This document shows positions 7,856-15,511 of a stretch of 64,000 nucleotides of DNA, in pieces. Each line of letters begins with the position of its first letter. Within the stretch, counting starts at the first letter, position 1. The stretch spans positions 806,001-870,000 of the forward strand of contig NZ_JAUSUK010000001.1 in the NCBI RefSeq assembly GCF_030813515.1. Reading direction: 5' to 3'. Both the position numbers and the translations under genes were made by a program. The stretch comes from Rhodopseudomonas julia. GTDB taxonomy: Bacteria; Pseudomonadota; Alphaproteobacteria; Rhizobiales; Afifellaceae. Under the pieces are notes generated by a model, which was not told the DNA's origin, searched no databases, and worked only from the letters and a program-made list of their open reading frames with translations.

Positions 7856-8739
7856 TCATCTCAGCCTCCGGCATCGGCGTGAAAAGAGGTGAGGCGACGA
7901 TCCTGCAGAGCGTCGACTTCGTCGCTCGCGCCGGCGAAATGGTCGGGCTCATCGGCCCGAACGGCGCCGGCAAATCGACCTTGCTTGAAGTCATCGCCGG
8001 TCTGCGCAAACCGGAACTCGGCCACGTCTTCTACGATGGCAAGCTTGCCGCCTCGGTGTCACGCCGCAGCCTGGCGCGCCGTCTCGCCTATCTGAAGCAG
8101 GATGCAACCGTCGACTGGCCGCTCTCAGTCGAAAAGGTCGTCGCTCTCGGCCGCCTGCCCTATGCGGGGGTCTTCGCCACACGCGACAGGCGGGCGGATG
8201 CAAAGGCCATCCACACCGCGATGGAGACCGCCGGCATCGCCCACTTCGCCGAGCGCAATGTGCAGACGCTGTCCGGCGGCGAACGCGCCCGGGTTCTCCT
8301 CGCCCGCGCGCTCGCCGTCGAGGCGGAGACGCTTCTCGCCGACGAGCCCGTCGATGCGCTCGACCCCCTGCATCAGCTCAATGTCATGGAGCTTTTGCGC
8401 AGCACCAGCGAGCGCGGAACCGGCATCGTCGTGGTGCTGCACGACCTCACCCTCGCCTCGCGCTTTTGCGACCGTCTCGTGCTTCTTCATCGCGGCCGGG
8501 TCGCGGCCGAAGGTGCGCCCCAGGACGTCCTGACGGACGAGATCATCGCCGAATGCTACGGCGTGCGCGCCTTGACCGGCATCCATGCGGGAGGGCGTTT
8601 CATCGTGCCCTGGCAGAAAGCCTCACAACAATCGCATGATTTGAAGACGGACCGCCTCGCCCCGCCTTTGGTCGCCAACGGGCACGGCCGTATCGTGCCC
8701 TTCAATGCCGCTCAACAACGCAGAACCCTCGATTCCTGA
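7852..8739 (+). CDS. btuD: Cobalamin ABC transporter ATP-binding protein BtuD
   Basis: A 295-residue ABC ATPase. Walker A is GPNGAGKST (about residues 37-45), the signature is LSGGERARVLLARAL (about 141-155), Walker B is ETLLADEP, and the switch His is in VVLHDLTLASRF. It energises BtuC. The last 45 or so residues (from about KASQQSHDL) are an extra tail beyond the usual ATPase end. Last gene of the riboswitch-controlled operon; the following gene starts 37 bases later with its own ribosome binding site. Confidence 0.9.
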   Translation: MIISASGIGVKRGEATILQSVDFVARAGEMVGLIGPNGAGKSTLLEVIAGLRKPELGHVFYDGKLAASVSRRSLARRLAYLKQDATVDWPLSVEKVVALGRLPYAGVFATRDRRADAKAIHTAMETAGIAHFAERNVQTLSGGERARVLLARALAVEAETLLADEPVDALDPLHQLNVMELLRSTSERGTGIVVVLHDLTLASRFCDRLVLLHRGRVAAEGAPQDVLTDEIIAECYGVRALTGIHAGGRFIVPWQKASQQSHDLKTDRLAPPLVANGHGRIVPFNAAQQRRTLDS

Positions 8740-8776
8740 AGGCCATTCCCCCCAGGCCGTTTGACGAAGGATCAGA

Positions 8777-9682
8777 ATGAACAACTTTCAAGGAATTCCT
8801 GACCTCTCCGCCACCGCCTCGTCGCGGCGCCCCGTAAGCCCGTGCATCGGGGTCTGTGAGATCGACACTGCGAGCGGCTTTTGTCGCGGCTGTGCTCGAA
8901 GCAGCGACGAGATCGCCATCTGGAGCCGCGCGCCCGATGACCTCTTGCGCAAGATCACCGCGGTGCTGCCGGCGCGGCGCGCCCAGCTCGGCATCAAGAT
9001 CGCCCGTCTCGACTGGGACGAGGAGGAGATCGGACGGTTCATGCGCGATACGCTGCGTCCGGGAAAGGGTCGCTGGGTCTTCGGCATCGATGGCGCCTTC
9101 GGCGAATTCGCGATCGGAGCCGGCGAACAGCCCGAGGTCAAGAACGCTCTCACCGTCGCCACACATGCGGGCGCGGTCCGCCTGCGGCTGCCGGAAAAAC
9201 TGCGTGCTTTCGCCTGGGAGGAAGGGGAAGCCATCGTCATGGCGCTTCCCCGCGGCAGGCTGCAGCCGCCTGCGGGCGTGACGCTCGCCGCGGCCGGACC
9301 CGACCAGGGCGCCATTCGCGAAGGCGATCGCGATGCTCTCGCTTTCGAGCTCGGCTTCGGCAGCCCCGTTGCACGCTTCTTTATCCGCACGAATGATCCA
9401 GCGCTCCAAAGGCGACTTCAGGTGCTGGAAGGAAAGCCGTGGCAGCAGGCTCTCGCCGAAGCCGGCAGCGAGATCCGGGAAGGCTCCGCCGACCGCATCA
9501 TCCTGACATCGATTGGTCGCATGGAAATCTATTCTCCGTCCGCCACATCCGATCACCGCGCGCAGGAAAGCGCGCGCACGCAGCTTTCGCCGGAGGCGAT
9601 CGCAGGCGGGCAGGAGATGCCGGCAGAGATCGAACTTCCGAAAGCCTATGCGCCCTGCGCCATCTTCTATCCGGCCCGCTAG
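8777..9682 (+). CDS. DUF1289 domain protein with long C-terminal extension
   Basis: A 301-residue protein of unknown function. Residues 19-50 carry the DUF1289 cysteine pattern: Cys23, Cys27, Cys36, Cys39 (PVSPCIGVCEID and GFCRGCARSSDEI), a probable metal or iron-sulfur site. Many DUF1289 proteins are under 100 residues; here about 240 more residues follow, with no motif I recognise. GAAGGA precedes the ATG. It follows btuD at 37 bases and could be read through from the B12 operon. A terminator-like hairpin lies 9 bases after the stop. Confidence 0.75.
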   Translation: MNNFQGIPDLSATASSRRPVSPCIGVCEIDTASGFCRGCARSSDEIAIWSRAPDDLLRKITAVLPARRAQLGIKIARLDWDEEEIGRFMRDTLRPGKGRWVFGIDGAFGEFAIGAGEQPEVKNALTVATHAGAVRLRLPEKLRAFAWEEGEAIVMALPRGRLQPPAGVTLAAAGPDQGAIREGDRDALAFELGFGSPVARFFIRTNDPALQRRLQVLEGKPWQQALAEAGSEIREGSADRIILTSIGRMEIYSPSATSDHRAQESARTQLSPEAIAGGQEMPAEIELPKAYAPCAIFYPAR

Positions 9683-9690
9683 GCGACACG

Positions 9691-9717
9691 GTCAGCGCCG
9701 ATTCTCTCGGCGCTGAC
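9691..9717 (+). terminator. Terminator-like hairpin after the DUF1289 gene
   Basis: GTCAGCGCCGA (9691-9701) pairs perfectly with TCGGCGCTGAC (9707-9717) around a 5-base loop. The 11-bp stem is strong, but no T-run follows, so termination may be Rho-assisted or the hairpin may mainly protect the 3' end. Confidence 0.6.
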
Positions 9718-9912
9718 GCGGCCGGCAATTTGCCGCGCCCCGACTGATCGTTTCCTGACACTCTCCGCCTGCCTCCGTCAGCTCGTCGTAAGGCAGGGGG
9801 CGCATCGCTTTGCCCAGACGCCCGCGCGGGACACCGCAGCGCGGCGCCGAAGCGAAGACACCCAAGCCGGAGACAAGGGCCCAAGCCGGCCCGGTCCTGT
9901 CAGGAGATTTCA

Positions 9913-10413
9913 ATGCCCTCCCTCTTCAACCGTTACGCGACGCCCTTCATCACGGGTCTTTTCATCGTTTCCCTGGTTTCAGGGATCGCCCTCTTCTTCC
10001 ATGTCGGCCCGCGCGGCTTTCACGGCATGCACGAATGGCTGAGCATGGTGCTCATCCTGCCCTTCGTCCTGCACATCTGGAAAAACTGGCGGCCGCTGAC
10101 GAACTATTTCAAGCGCTCGCCCATGGTGATCGCTCTTGCCGTCTCGCTGCTCATTTCTCTGCCTTTCCTCATGCCGACGAGCGGTGAAACGCGCAAAGGC
10201 CCTCCGCCCTTCGCCTTTTCGCATCAGATCCTGACGAATTCGGCCGATGCCGTCGCGCCGCTTCTTGGCATGACGGGCGAGGACGTGGCGGCCCGGTTGC
10301 GCGCAGCCGGCGTCGAGATCTCAGATCCCGACCAGTCGATTTCCGATGCGATCTCCAAGAGCGGGGCCAACGAGATGAAGGCGATCGGCGCGCTCCTGAC
10401 GCCGGCAAGCTGA
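9913..10413 (+). CDS. DUF4405 membrane protein (cytochrome b561-like)
   Basis: A 166-residue membrane protein with about three helices. The N-terminal half (YATPFITGLFIVSLVSGIAL, HGMHEWLSMVLILPFVLHIW, KNWRPLTNYF) has the paired histidines of DUF4405, a family related to b-type cytochromes. The C-terminal half (residues about 100-166) is soluble and repeats helix-like GMTGEDVAARLRAAG segments. CAGGAG precedes the ATG. The direct partner is unknown; it converges on the secreted protein at 10505 across a shared terminator. Confidence 0.78.
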   Translation: MPSLFNRYATPFITGLFIVSLVSGIALFFHVGPRGFHGMHEWLSMVLILPFVLHIWKNWRPLTNYFKRSPMVIALAVSLLISLPFLMPTSGETRKGPPPFAFSHQILTNSADAVAPLLGMTGEDVAARLRAAGVEISDPDQSISDAISKSGANEMKAIGALLTPAS

Positions 10414-10450
10414 CGCCGACTTCTTCCCAAACGGACCTCCTCAAACAAAG

Positions 10451-10484
10451 GGGCCCGACGCGATCCGCGCCGGGCCCTTTTTCA
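10451..10484. terminator. Strong, probably bidirectional, intrinsic terminator
   Basis: GGGCCCG (10451-10457) pairs with CGGGCCC (10471-10477), with more GC pairing inside and an A-rich 5' side and TTTTT 3' side. It lies between convergent genes (ends 10413 and 10505), so it can serve both. Confidence 0.88.
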
Positions 10485-10504
10485 ATTCGTCTCGGTGAGA
10501 CAGC

Positions 10505-10972
10505 TCAGATATTGCCGAAATAGCTGCTCGGCGATGCGCCACCGTTCGGAGCCGACGGCCGGCGATCGTTGCGGCGATCGTCGGGGCGGTCGTAGCCCGG
10601 CCGCTGGTCGTTGCGGCGATCGAAACCGGGCCGCTGATCATTGTTGCGACCGTTCATGCCTTGCTGGGAACTGCCCGGCCTGGTGCGATCGAAGTTGCGG
10701 CTGCAGACGCTGCCGTCGCACGTGCCGTTGCGGGTATCGTTGCGCGGGCGGGCCTGCGCGCCGTGCTTCCCATGCTTCTGATAGGCGTTGGAGCGATATT
10801 GCTGGTTGGAACGGCCCCAATCGGAACGCGGGTTGCAGTCGCCGTTGCGATTGGCCGTCTGCTGCATCGCGACCGGCGAGGCGCCGTCTGGCGATGCGGC
10901 CATGCTTGCCACGGGGACGAACAAGGTGGCGGCCGCAAGCACGCCGGCGAGAAGGGTCTTTCTGGATGTCAT
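10505..10972 (-). CDS. Secreted low-complexity protein, function unknown
   Basis: A 155-residue protein with a clear signal peptide (MTSRKTLLAGVLAAATLFVP ending near SMAA) and a mature part that is rich in Asn, Arg, Asp, Gly and Pro, with near-repeats such as RRNDQRPG and DRRNDRRP between residues about 115 and 145. Four or so cysteines in the middle (GDCNP, GTCDGSVCSRN) could form disulfides. I chose the ATG at 10972 because GGAGAAAG lies just before it; a start at 10984 is possible. It is divergent from the two-component system and may be one of its targets (inference). Confidence 0.7.
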   Translation of the reverse strand: MTSRKTLLAGVLAAATLFVPVASMAASPDGASPVAMQQTANRNGDCNPRSDWGRSNQQYRSNAYQKHGKHGAQARPRNDTRNGTCDGSVCSRNFDRTRPGSSQQGMNGRNNDQRPGFDRRNDQRPGYDRPDDRRNDRRPSAPNGGASPSSYFGNI

Positions 10973-11028
10973 TTCTTTCTCCATGACGATGTTGATGTCA
11001 TGAAGATCGGCGTGTCGTCTGATCACTT

Positions 11029-11076
11029 GCTGACGGCGCGCCGAAAATGCCGTCAGCTTCCTGTCAGGCAGGTCAA
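11029..11076. promoter_or_regulatory. Inverted repeat and GTCAG direct repeats in the two-component promoter region
   Basis: GCTGACGGC (11029-11037) and GCCGTCAGC (11049-11057) form a perfect 9-bp inverted repeat with an 11-base spacer. GTCAG recurs at 11052-11056 and 11063-11067 (11-bp period), with GTCA again at 11072. An 11-bp direct repeat is the spacing bound by OmpR/PhoB-type regulators, and the site lies between the response regulator and the divergent secreted protein, so autoregulation is likely. Confidence 0.55.
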
Positions 11077-11112
11077 GCAGAACGTCGGAAGCAAAACAGA
11101 AGGTGGATAAGA

Positions 11113-11772
11113 ATGCGCGTCCTTCTCATCGAGGACGACACGGTTCTGGGTGCTGCGGTGCGAGATCAGATCAAGGCCGACGGCCATTCCGTCGACTGGG
11201 TCGCACGTCTTGACGACGCCCGCGACACGCTTTCCGCCGGCGTCTTCGATCTCATCCTCCTCGACCTCATGCTGCCGGACGGGCGCGGCGTGCCGTTTCT
11301 CAAGAACCTACGCACCAGCGGGGCCGTCACACCCGTCATCATCCTGACGGCGCTCGATCAGATTTCCGACCGCATTGACGGGCTCAATGCCGGTGCCGAC
11401 GATTACATCGTCAAGCCGTTCGACCTCGACGAACTCTCCGCACGGATCGGCTCCGTCGCCCGCCGTTATTCGGGAAATCCCAATCCCATCGTGACGATCG
11501 GGCCCCTCGACATCGACCTCGCGGCCCGCAGCATCCATCGCGACGGCAAGGCGGTGGCGCTGACGGCGCGCGAATGGGCGCTGTTTGAAGCTTTTGTGCA
11601 GCGTCCGGGCCAGCTCCTCTCCAAGGCGCAGTTGGAGGAGCGGCTTTATTCCTTCGACGATACGGTCGACAGCAACGCCATCGAGGTGCATGTCAGCCGT
11701 CTTCGCAAGAAGCTCGGCCGCGACATCATCGAGACCGAACGCGGCCTCGGCTACCGTCTCGGCCATCCATGA
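11113..11772 (+). CDS. OmpR/PhoB-family response regulator
   Basis: A 219-residue two-domain regulator. The receiver has acidic Asp8/Asp9-type residues (IEDD), phospho-acceptor Asp51 (LILLDLMLPDGRG), Thr79-region ILTA and Lys101 (IVKPFD). The C-terminal winged helix (residues about 125-218) has LTAREWALFEAF and the recognition region EVHVSRLRKKLG. It resembles the QseB/PmrA/TctD branch. ATG at 11113 follows AGGTGG. The stop overlaps the kinase start (ATGA), a coupled pair. The signal sensed is not evident from the sequence. Confidence 0.92.
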   Translation: MRVLLIEDDTVLGAAVRDQIKADGHSVDWVARLDDARDTLSAGVFDLILLDLMLPDGRGVPFLKNLRTSGAVTPVIILTALDQISDRIDGLNAGADDYIVKPFDLDELSARIGSVARRYSGNPNPIVTIGPLDIDLAARSIHRDGKAVALTAREWALFEAFVQRPGQLLSKAQLEERLYSFDDTVDSNAIEVHVSRLRKKLGRDIIETERGLGYRLGHP

Positions 11773-13157
11773 ACGCGCCGCGCTCATTGCAGCTTCGCCT
11801 TGCGCTTGCTCTGGGTCTCGCCGTCACGGTCCTGTGGCTCGCGGCGGCAAGCTTCACGGCCGAAAAGCTGCGTCACGAAATGGACGGGCTCTTCGACGCG
11901 GCTCTCGAGGATGCGGCCCAACGCATCCTGCCGCTTGCCGTGCACAGCACCCGAGAGCACCGGCGCGACGAGGAATTCCGCGAGGACAAGCGTCCTGAGC
12001 GGCGTGGCGGGCCGGCAAGAGCGGAACGCATCGCACGGCTGCACAAGGACGACCGCTTCTTCACCTGGGTGGTGCGCGACCGCAAGGGCGAGACGGTGCT
12101 GCGCTCGGCCAATGCCGAGAAGGAGGCCTTTCCGCCCTTCACCGGCGAGGGCTTCCGGCAGACCGCGACGCACCGCCTTTATTACGACGCGGCCGGTCGC
12201 GACGGACTGACGATCGCGGTTGCCGAGCCCCTGTCTCACCGCACCTCCATGGCGCGCGAGATGCTTCTTTCTCTCGGGCTGCCATTGCTCATCGTCATCC
12301 CGCTCAGCCTGGCTGCGATCTTCTTTGCCGTGCGCACCAGCCTGCGGCCGGTGCGGCGGCTGCGCGCCGATCTCTCGCAACGCGGCGCCCGCAATCTCGC
12401 GGCACTTTCCGATCAGGGCCTGCCGAGCGAGCTTGAGCCGATCGTGCAGGGCATGAACCAGCTTCTCGACCGGCTGCGTGCCGCCTTCGAGGCGGAACGG
12501 AGTTTTGCTGCCAATGCGGCGCATGAATTGCGCACGCCCGTCGCCGGCGCGATCGCGCAGGCCCAAAGACTGCGCGCCGAAACCAAGGACGCCAGTGCAG
12601 CCGAGCGCGCGAAGGAGATCGAGACGACGCTGAAGCGGCTCAATCTCCTGTCGGAAAAACTCATGCAGCTCGCACGCGCCGAGGGCGCCAGGTTGCGCAC
12701 CGACACCCCCGCCGACATGCGGCCGATCCTGAAACTGATCGTGGACGATTTCGCCCGCATCGGTGCCGCACCCCGCCTTCACCTTGAGATGCCGGACGAG
12801 CCGGTCCTGTCCGATCTGGAACGCGACGCCTTCGGCATTCTCTGCCGCAACCTCATCGAAAACGCTCTGAAGCACGGACGCACGGGCGAAGCCGTCGATA
12901 TCACGCTGTCGCCGACCGGCGTTCTGACGGTCGCCAATGCCTGCCCGCCCGTTGCCGACGAGGATCTTGCACGCCTCACGACCCGCTTTGCGCGTGCAAC
13001 CGACAAAAAAGATGGCAGCGGGCTCGGCCTTGCCATCGTGCGAACCATCGCCGAGCGCGGCGGGGGCGAACTCGCCTTCGCCTCGCCGATCCCCGGCCGA
13101 GACGAAGGTTTCGAGGTGCGTTTCACCCTGCCCCGCTCCGACGCCGGATCGGAGTGA
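11769..13157 (+). CDS. Sensor histidine kinase, QseC-like
   Basis: A 462-residue membrane kinase. Helix 1 spans about residues 10-30 and helix 2 about 166-190; the periplasmic region between them has an unusually charged stretch (EHRRDEEFREDKRPERRGG, 63-81). A HAMP region precedes the HisKA box with His252 (FAANAAHELRTPVAGA). The catalytic domain has an N-box (RNLIENALKHG) and a G-box (DGSGLGLAIV). It should phosphorylate the regulator encoded just upstream. The charged, Arg/Glu-rich sensor loop could respond to metal cations (inference only). Confidence 0.9.
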   Translation: MNAPRSLQLRLALALGLAVTVLWLAAASFTAEKLRHEMDGLFDAALEDAAQRILPLAVHSTREHRRDEEFREDKRPERRGGPARAERIARLHKDDRFFTWVVRDRKGETVLRSANAEKEAFPPFTGEGFRQTATHRLYYDAAGRDGLTIAVAEPLSHRTSMAREMLLSLGLPLLIVIPLSLAAIFFAVRTSLRPVRRLRADLSQRGARNLAALSDQGLPSELEPIVQGMNQLLDRLRAAFEAERSFAANAAHELRTPVAGAIAQAQRLRAETKDASAAERAKEIETTLKRLNLLSEKLMQLARAEGARLRTDTPADMRPILKLIVDDFARIGAAPRLHLEMPDEPVLSDLERDAFGILCRNLIENALKHGRTGEAVDITLSPTGVLTVANACPPVADEDLARLTTRFARATDKKDGSGLGLAIVRTIAERGGGELAFASPIPGRDEGFEVRFTLPRSDAGSE

Positions 13158-13196
13158 AACGCAGGCAGAAACCAGCCGCATGCGGTGCGATTGCGC

Positions 13197-13237
13197 GATT
13201 GTTCTTTGGCGGATTGTTCTTTTAGTTCGCTAAAAGA
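13197..13237. promoter_or_regulatory. Direct repeats and perfect hairpin upstream of the 13.3-23.3 kb catabolic cluster
   Basis: GATTGTTCTTT occurs at 13197-13207 and again at 13212-13222. The second copy runs into a perfect 8-bp inverted repeat, TCTTTTAG (13218-13225), loop TTCG, CTAAAAGA (13230-13237). No T-run follows. It lies 69 bases before the enolase-superfamily gene and after the kinase stop, so it may be a weak terminator of the kinase or an operator for the catabolic cluster. Confidence 0.5.
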
Positions 13238-13305
13238 CTGGCCAAACCGGTGATCACAACCGACACTGACAGCAACCTCATCATCACAAAGCGGCAATCT
13301 CGATC

Positions 13306-14475
13306 ATGTTTTTGAAGTCTGCTGAAATCTTCGCGCTCAAAAGCGGCGGCATCAATCCGGTCCTCCTGCGCCTGACGACCGACAGCGGGGAGGTCGGCCT
13401 CGGAGAAGCCGCCGTCGCCTATGGCGTCGGCGCCAAAGCGTCCGCTGCGATGCTGCAGGAGCTCGCCGAGCGCTTTCTGCGCGGCGGTGTCGATCCCTAT
13501 CGCGCCGAAAGCGTCGCCGCGAGCATCAAGGATTTCAGCTTCTGGGCGAAGGGCGGCGGGCCGATCCTGCATGCGGGATTGAGCGCCATCGAACAGGCGC
13601 TCATCGACATCAAGGCACGCAGCCTCGGCATTCCCGTTTACGAGCTCTTGGGCGGGCGCATGCGCGACACGCTGAGGACCTACGCCAACGGCTGGTATTT
13701 CGGCTGCAGTTCGGATCGGGAGCTGCCGGACGCTGCCGAAAAGACCGTCGCGGACGGCTATTCCAGCCTGAAATTCTATCCCTTCGCAGAAATCCTCGAC
13801 GGCGGACGCCTCCGCCATCCCTCCCTGCGCGGCAGCGACGATCCCGACCTCGTCAAGCGCGGGGTCGCCCTCGTCGCCGCGGTGCGCGAAGCGGTCGGAC
13901 CGGACGTCGAATTGCTGCTCGACCTTTCCGCCGGCCTCACGCCCTTCGATGCGATCCGCTTCTGCCACGAGATCGAAAAATACGATGTCGCCTTCGTCGA
14001 AGAGCCGACCGAGCCCGACGATTTGAACGCGCTCAAGCTCATCTCGGAGCGCGTGCAGCAACCCATTGCCGTCGGCGAGCGGCTCTATGGCCGCCAGGGT
14101 TTTCGCGATCTTCTTGAAAGCCGCAGCGTCGCTATCCTGCAGCCCGATCTCGGCAATACCGGCGGCATCTGGGAGGCCCGCAAGATCGCCGCGATGGCCG
14201 AGGCCTACGGCCTCAAGGTTCAGCCGCATATCTGCGCCAGCTCACTGTCGACAGCGATCGGTGCGCATTTCAGCGCCTCGATCCCGAATTTCTACGTTCA
14301 GGAGCATTTCCCTTATTGGGGGCAGGTGCCGGGCTATGTGGAGGTGTTGAAAGACCCCCTCGAGCCGCGGGTCGTGAACGGCCGCCTTCCCATCGACGCG
14401 CAACCGGGCTTTGGCGTCGAGCTCAATGATGAGAAGATTGCCGACTTCTTGTACTGTCGGATCGACCTCACCTGA
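13306..14475 (+). CDS. Mandelate racemase/galactonate dehydratase-type enolase-superfamily enzyme
   Basis: A 389-residue enolase-superfamily protein. The capping domain covers about residues 1-125 and the barrel follows. The metal ligands Asp206 (LLLDLSAG), Glu232 (FVEEPTEP) and Glu258 (VGERL) are present, and His308 (KVQPHICA) matches the catalytic His of the mandelate racemase group. At the KxK position the sequence is LKFYPF, so one Lys (156) is kept and the second is Tyr. The NFYVQEHF segment near 328 resembles galactonate dehydratase relatives. The reaction is either acid-sugar dehydration or racemisation of a carboxylate; the neighbours (amino-acid importer, demethylase-like flavoprotein) favour an amino-acid or betaine substrate (inference). 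Confidence 0.82.
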   Translation: MFLKSAEIFALKSGGINPVLLRLTTDSGEVGLGEAAVAYGVGAKASAAMLQELAERFLRGGVDPYRAESVAASIKDFSFWAKGGGPILHAGLSAIEQALIDIKARSLGIPVYELLGGRMRDTLRTYANGWYFGCSSDRELPDAAEKTVADGYSSLKFYPFAEILDGGRLRHPSLRGSDDPDLVKRGVALVAAVREAVGPDVELLLDLSAGLTPFDAIRFCHEIEKYDVAFVEEPTEPDDLNALKLISERVQQPIAVGERLYGRQGFRDLLESRSVAILQPDLGNTGGIWEARKIAAMAEAYGLKVQPHICASSLSTAIGAHFSASIPNFYVQEHFPYWGQVPGYVEVLKDPLEPRVVNGRLPIDAQPGFGVELNDEKIADFLYCRIDLT

Positions 14476-14487
14476 AATGAGGCTGTC

Positions 14488-15390
14488 TTGAACCTTCAGC
14501 AGCTTGCAGCGTTCCGTGCCGTCATGATGACGGGCACCGTCAGCGGTGCAGCCGAAGTTCTGGGGCGCAGCCAGCCGGCGGTGAGCCGCATGCTGGACCG
14601 CCTCGAGGCGGATCTCGGCCTCGCTCTCTTCGAGCGCCGCAAGGGTCTGATCATGCCGATGCCGCAGGCGCGCCGGCTGCTCGACGAGGTCGAGCGTGCC
14701 TATGTCTCGCTCGATTCCCTGCAGGCGCTGGCGACACGGCTCGCCAAGGGCCAGGGCGATCAGGTCAATCTCGCAATCCTGCCCGCCCTCGGCCTCAGCT
14801 TCATGCCGCGCGTCATCGCCAAATTCCGTGAGGAGCGGCCGGGCACCCGCGTCAGTCTCGCCATTCGCATGTCCCCCACTGTGGAGGAATGGGCGGCGGG
14901 CCAGCAGGTGGATTTCGGCTTTGCCGAAATGCCGGTTCGCCGAACCGGCTTCGATACGGAGATCTTCTCCGATTCCCCTTATATCGCGGCGGTGCCGAGT
15001 GATCACGAGCTGGCGGATCGCTCATGCCTCGGCCCGAGCGATCTTGCCACGGGGCCGGTCATCTACTGGACGCCCTTCGTGGCGGCCCGTCATCTTCTCG
15101 ATCAGGCCCTCATCACGTCAGGCGTACGCGTCGAAGCGCTCTGCGAAACGAGCCTCTCGGGCGCCGCCTATGAGATGGTGAAGCAGGGCCTCGGCATTGC
15201 CATCATCGACCCCTACACCGCCGTCCTGCAGCACGACGCCCGCATCCGTCTCATCCCCTTCCGCCCGGCCATCCCTTTCAGCGTCGCATTGCTTCGGCCG
15301 CAATTTCGCCCCGCGAGCCCGGCGATCGAGCGCATGCTCGCCCTGGCAAAAGTGGAACGGGACAAAGTGCTTGCCGAGGTCCCGTCCTGA
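14488..15390 (+). CDS. LysR-family transcriptional regulator
   Basis: A 300-residue LysR protein: winged helix-turn-helix in residues 1-60 (LQQLAAFRAVMMTGTVSGAA, QPAVSRMLDRLEADLG) and a periplasmic-binding-like effector domain from about 90. The start is TTG, supported by GAGG seven bases upstream; no better start exists. It lies 12 bases after the enolase-superfamily gene on the same strand, so it is embedded within the cluster it probably controls rather than divergent from it, which is less usual for LysR genes. Confidence 0.9.
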   Translation: MNLQQLAAFRAVMMTGTVSGAAEVLGRSQPAVSRMLDRLEADLGLALFERRKGLIMPMPQARRLLDEVERAYVSLDSLQALATRLAKGQGDQVNLAILPALGLSFMPRVIAKFREERPGTRVSLAIRMSPTVEEWAAGQQVDFGFAEMPVRRTGFDTEIFSDSPYIAAVPSDHELADRSCLGPSDLATGPVIYWTPFVAARHLLDQALITSGVRVEALCETSLSGAAYEMVKQGLGIAIIDPYTAVLQHDARIRLIPFRPAIPFSVALLRPQFRPASPAIERMLALAKVERDKVLAEVPS

Positions 15391-15511
15391 TCTCTCCGCC
15401 GCACCCCAACTCGGTATGCTCTTTGCGCATATCTATCGGCATATTTTTAATTTTGAACATTTCGAGGCTATCGACATAGTCGCGACAGAACGTCGCCTCA
15501 CCGGGAAGTAT

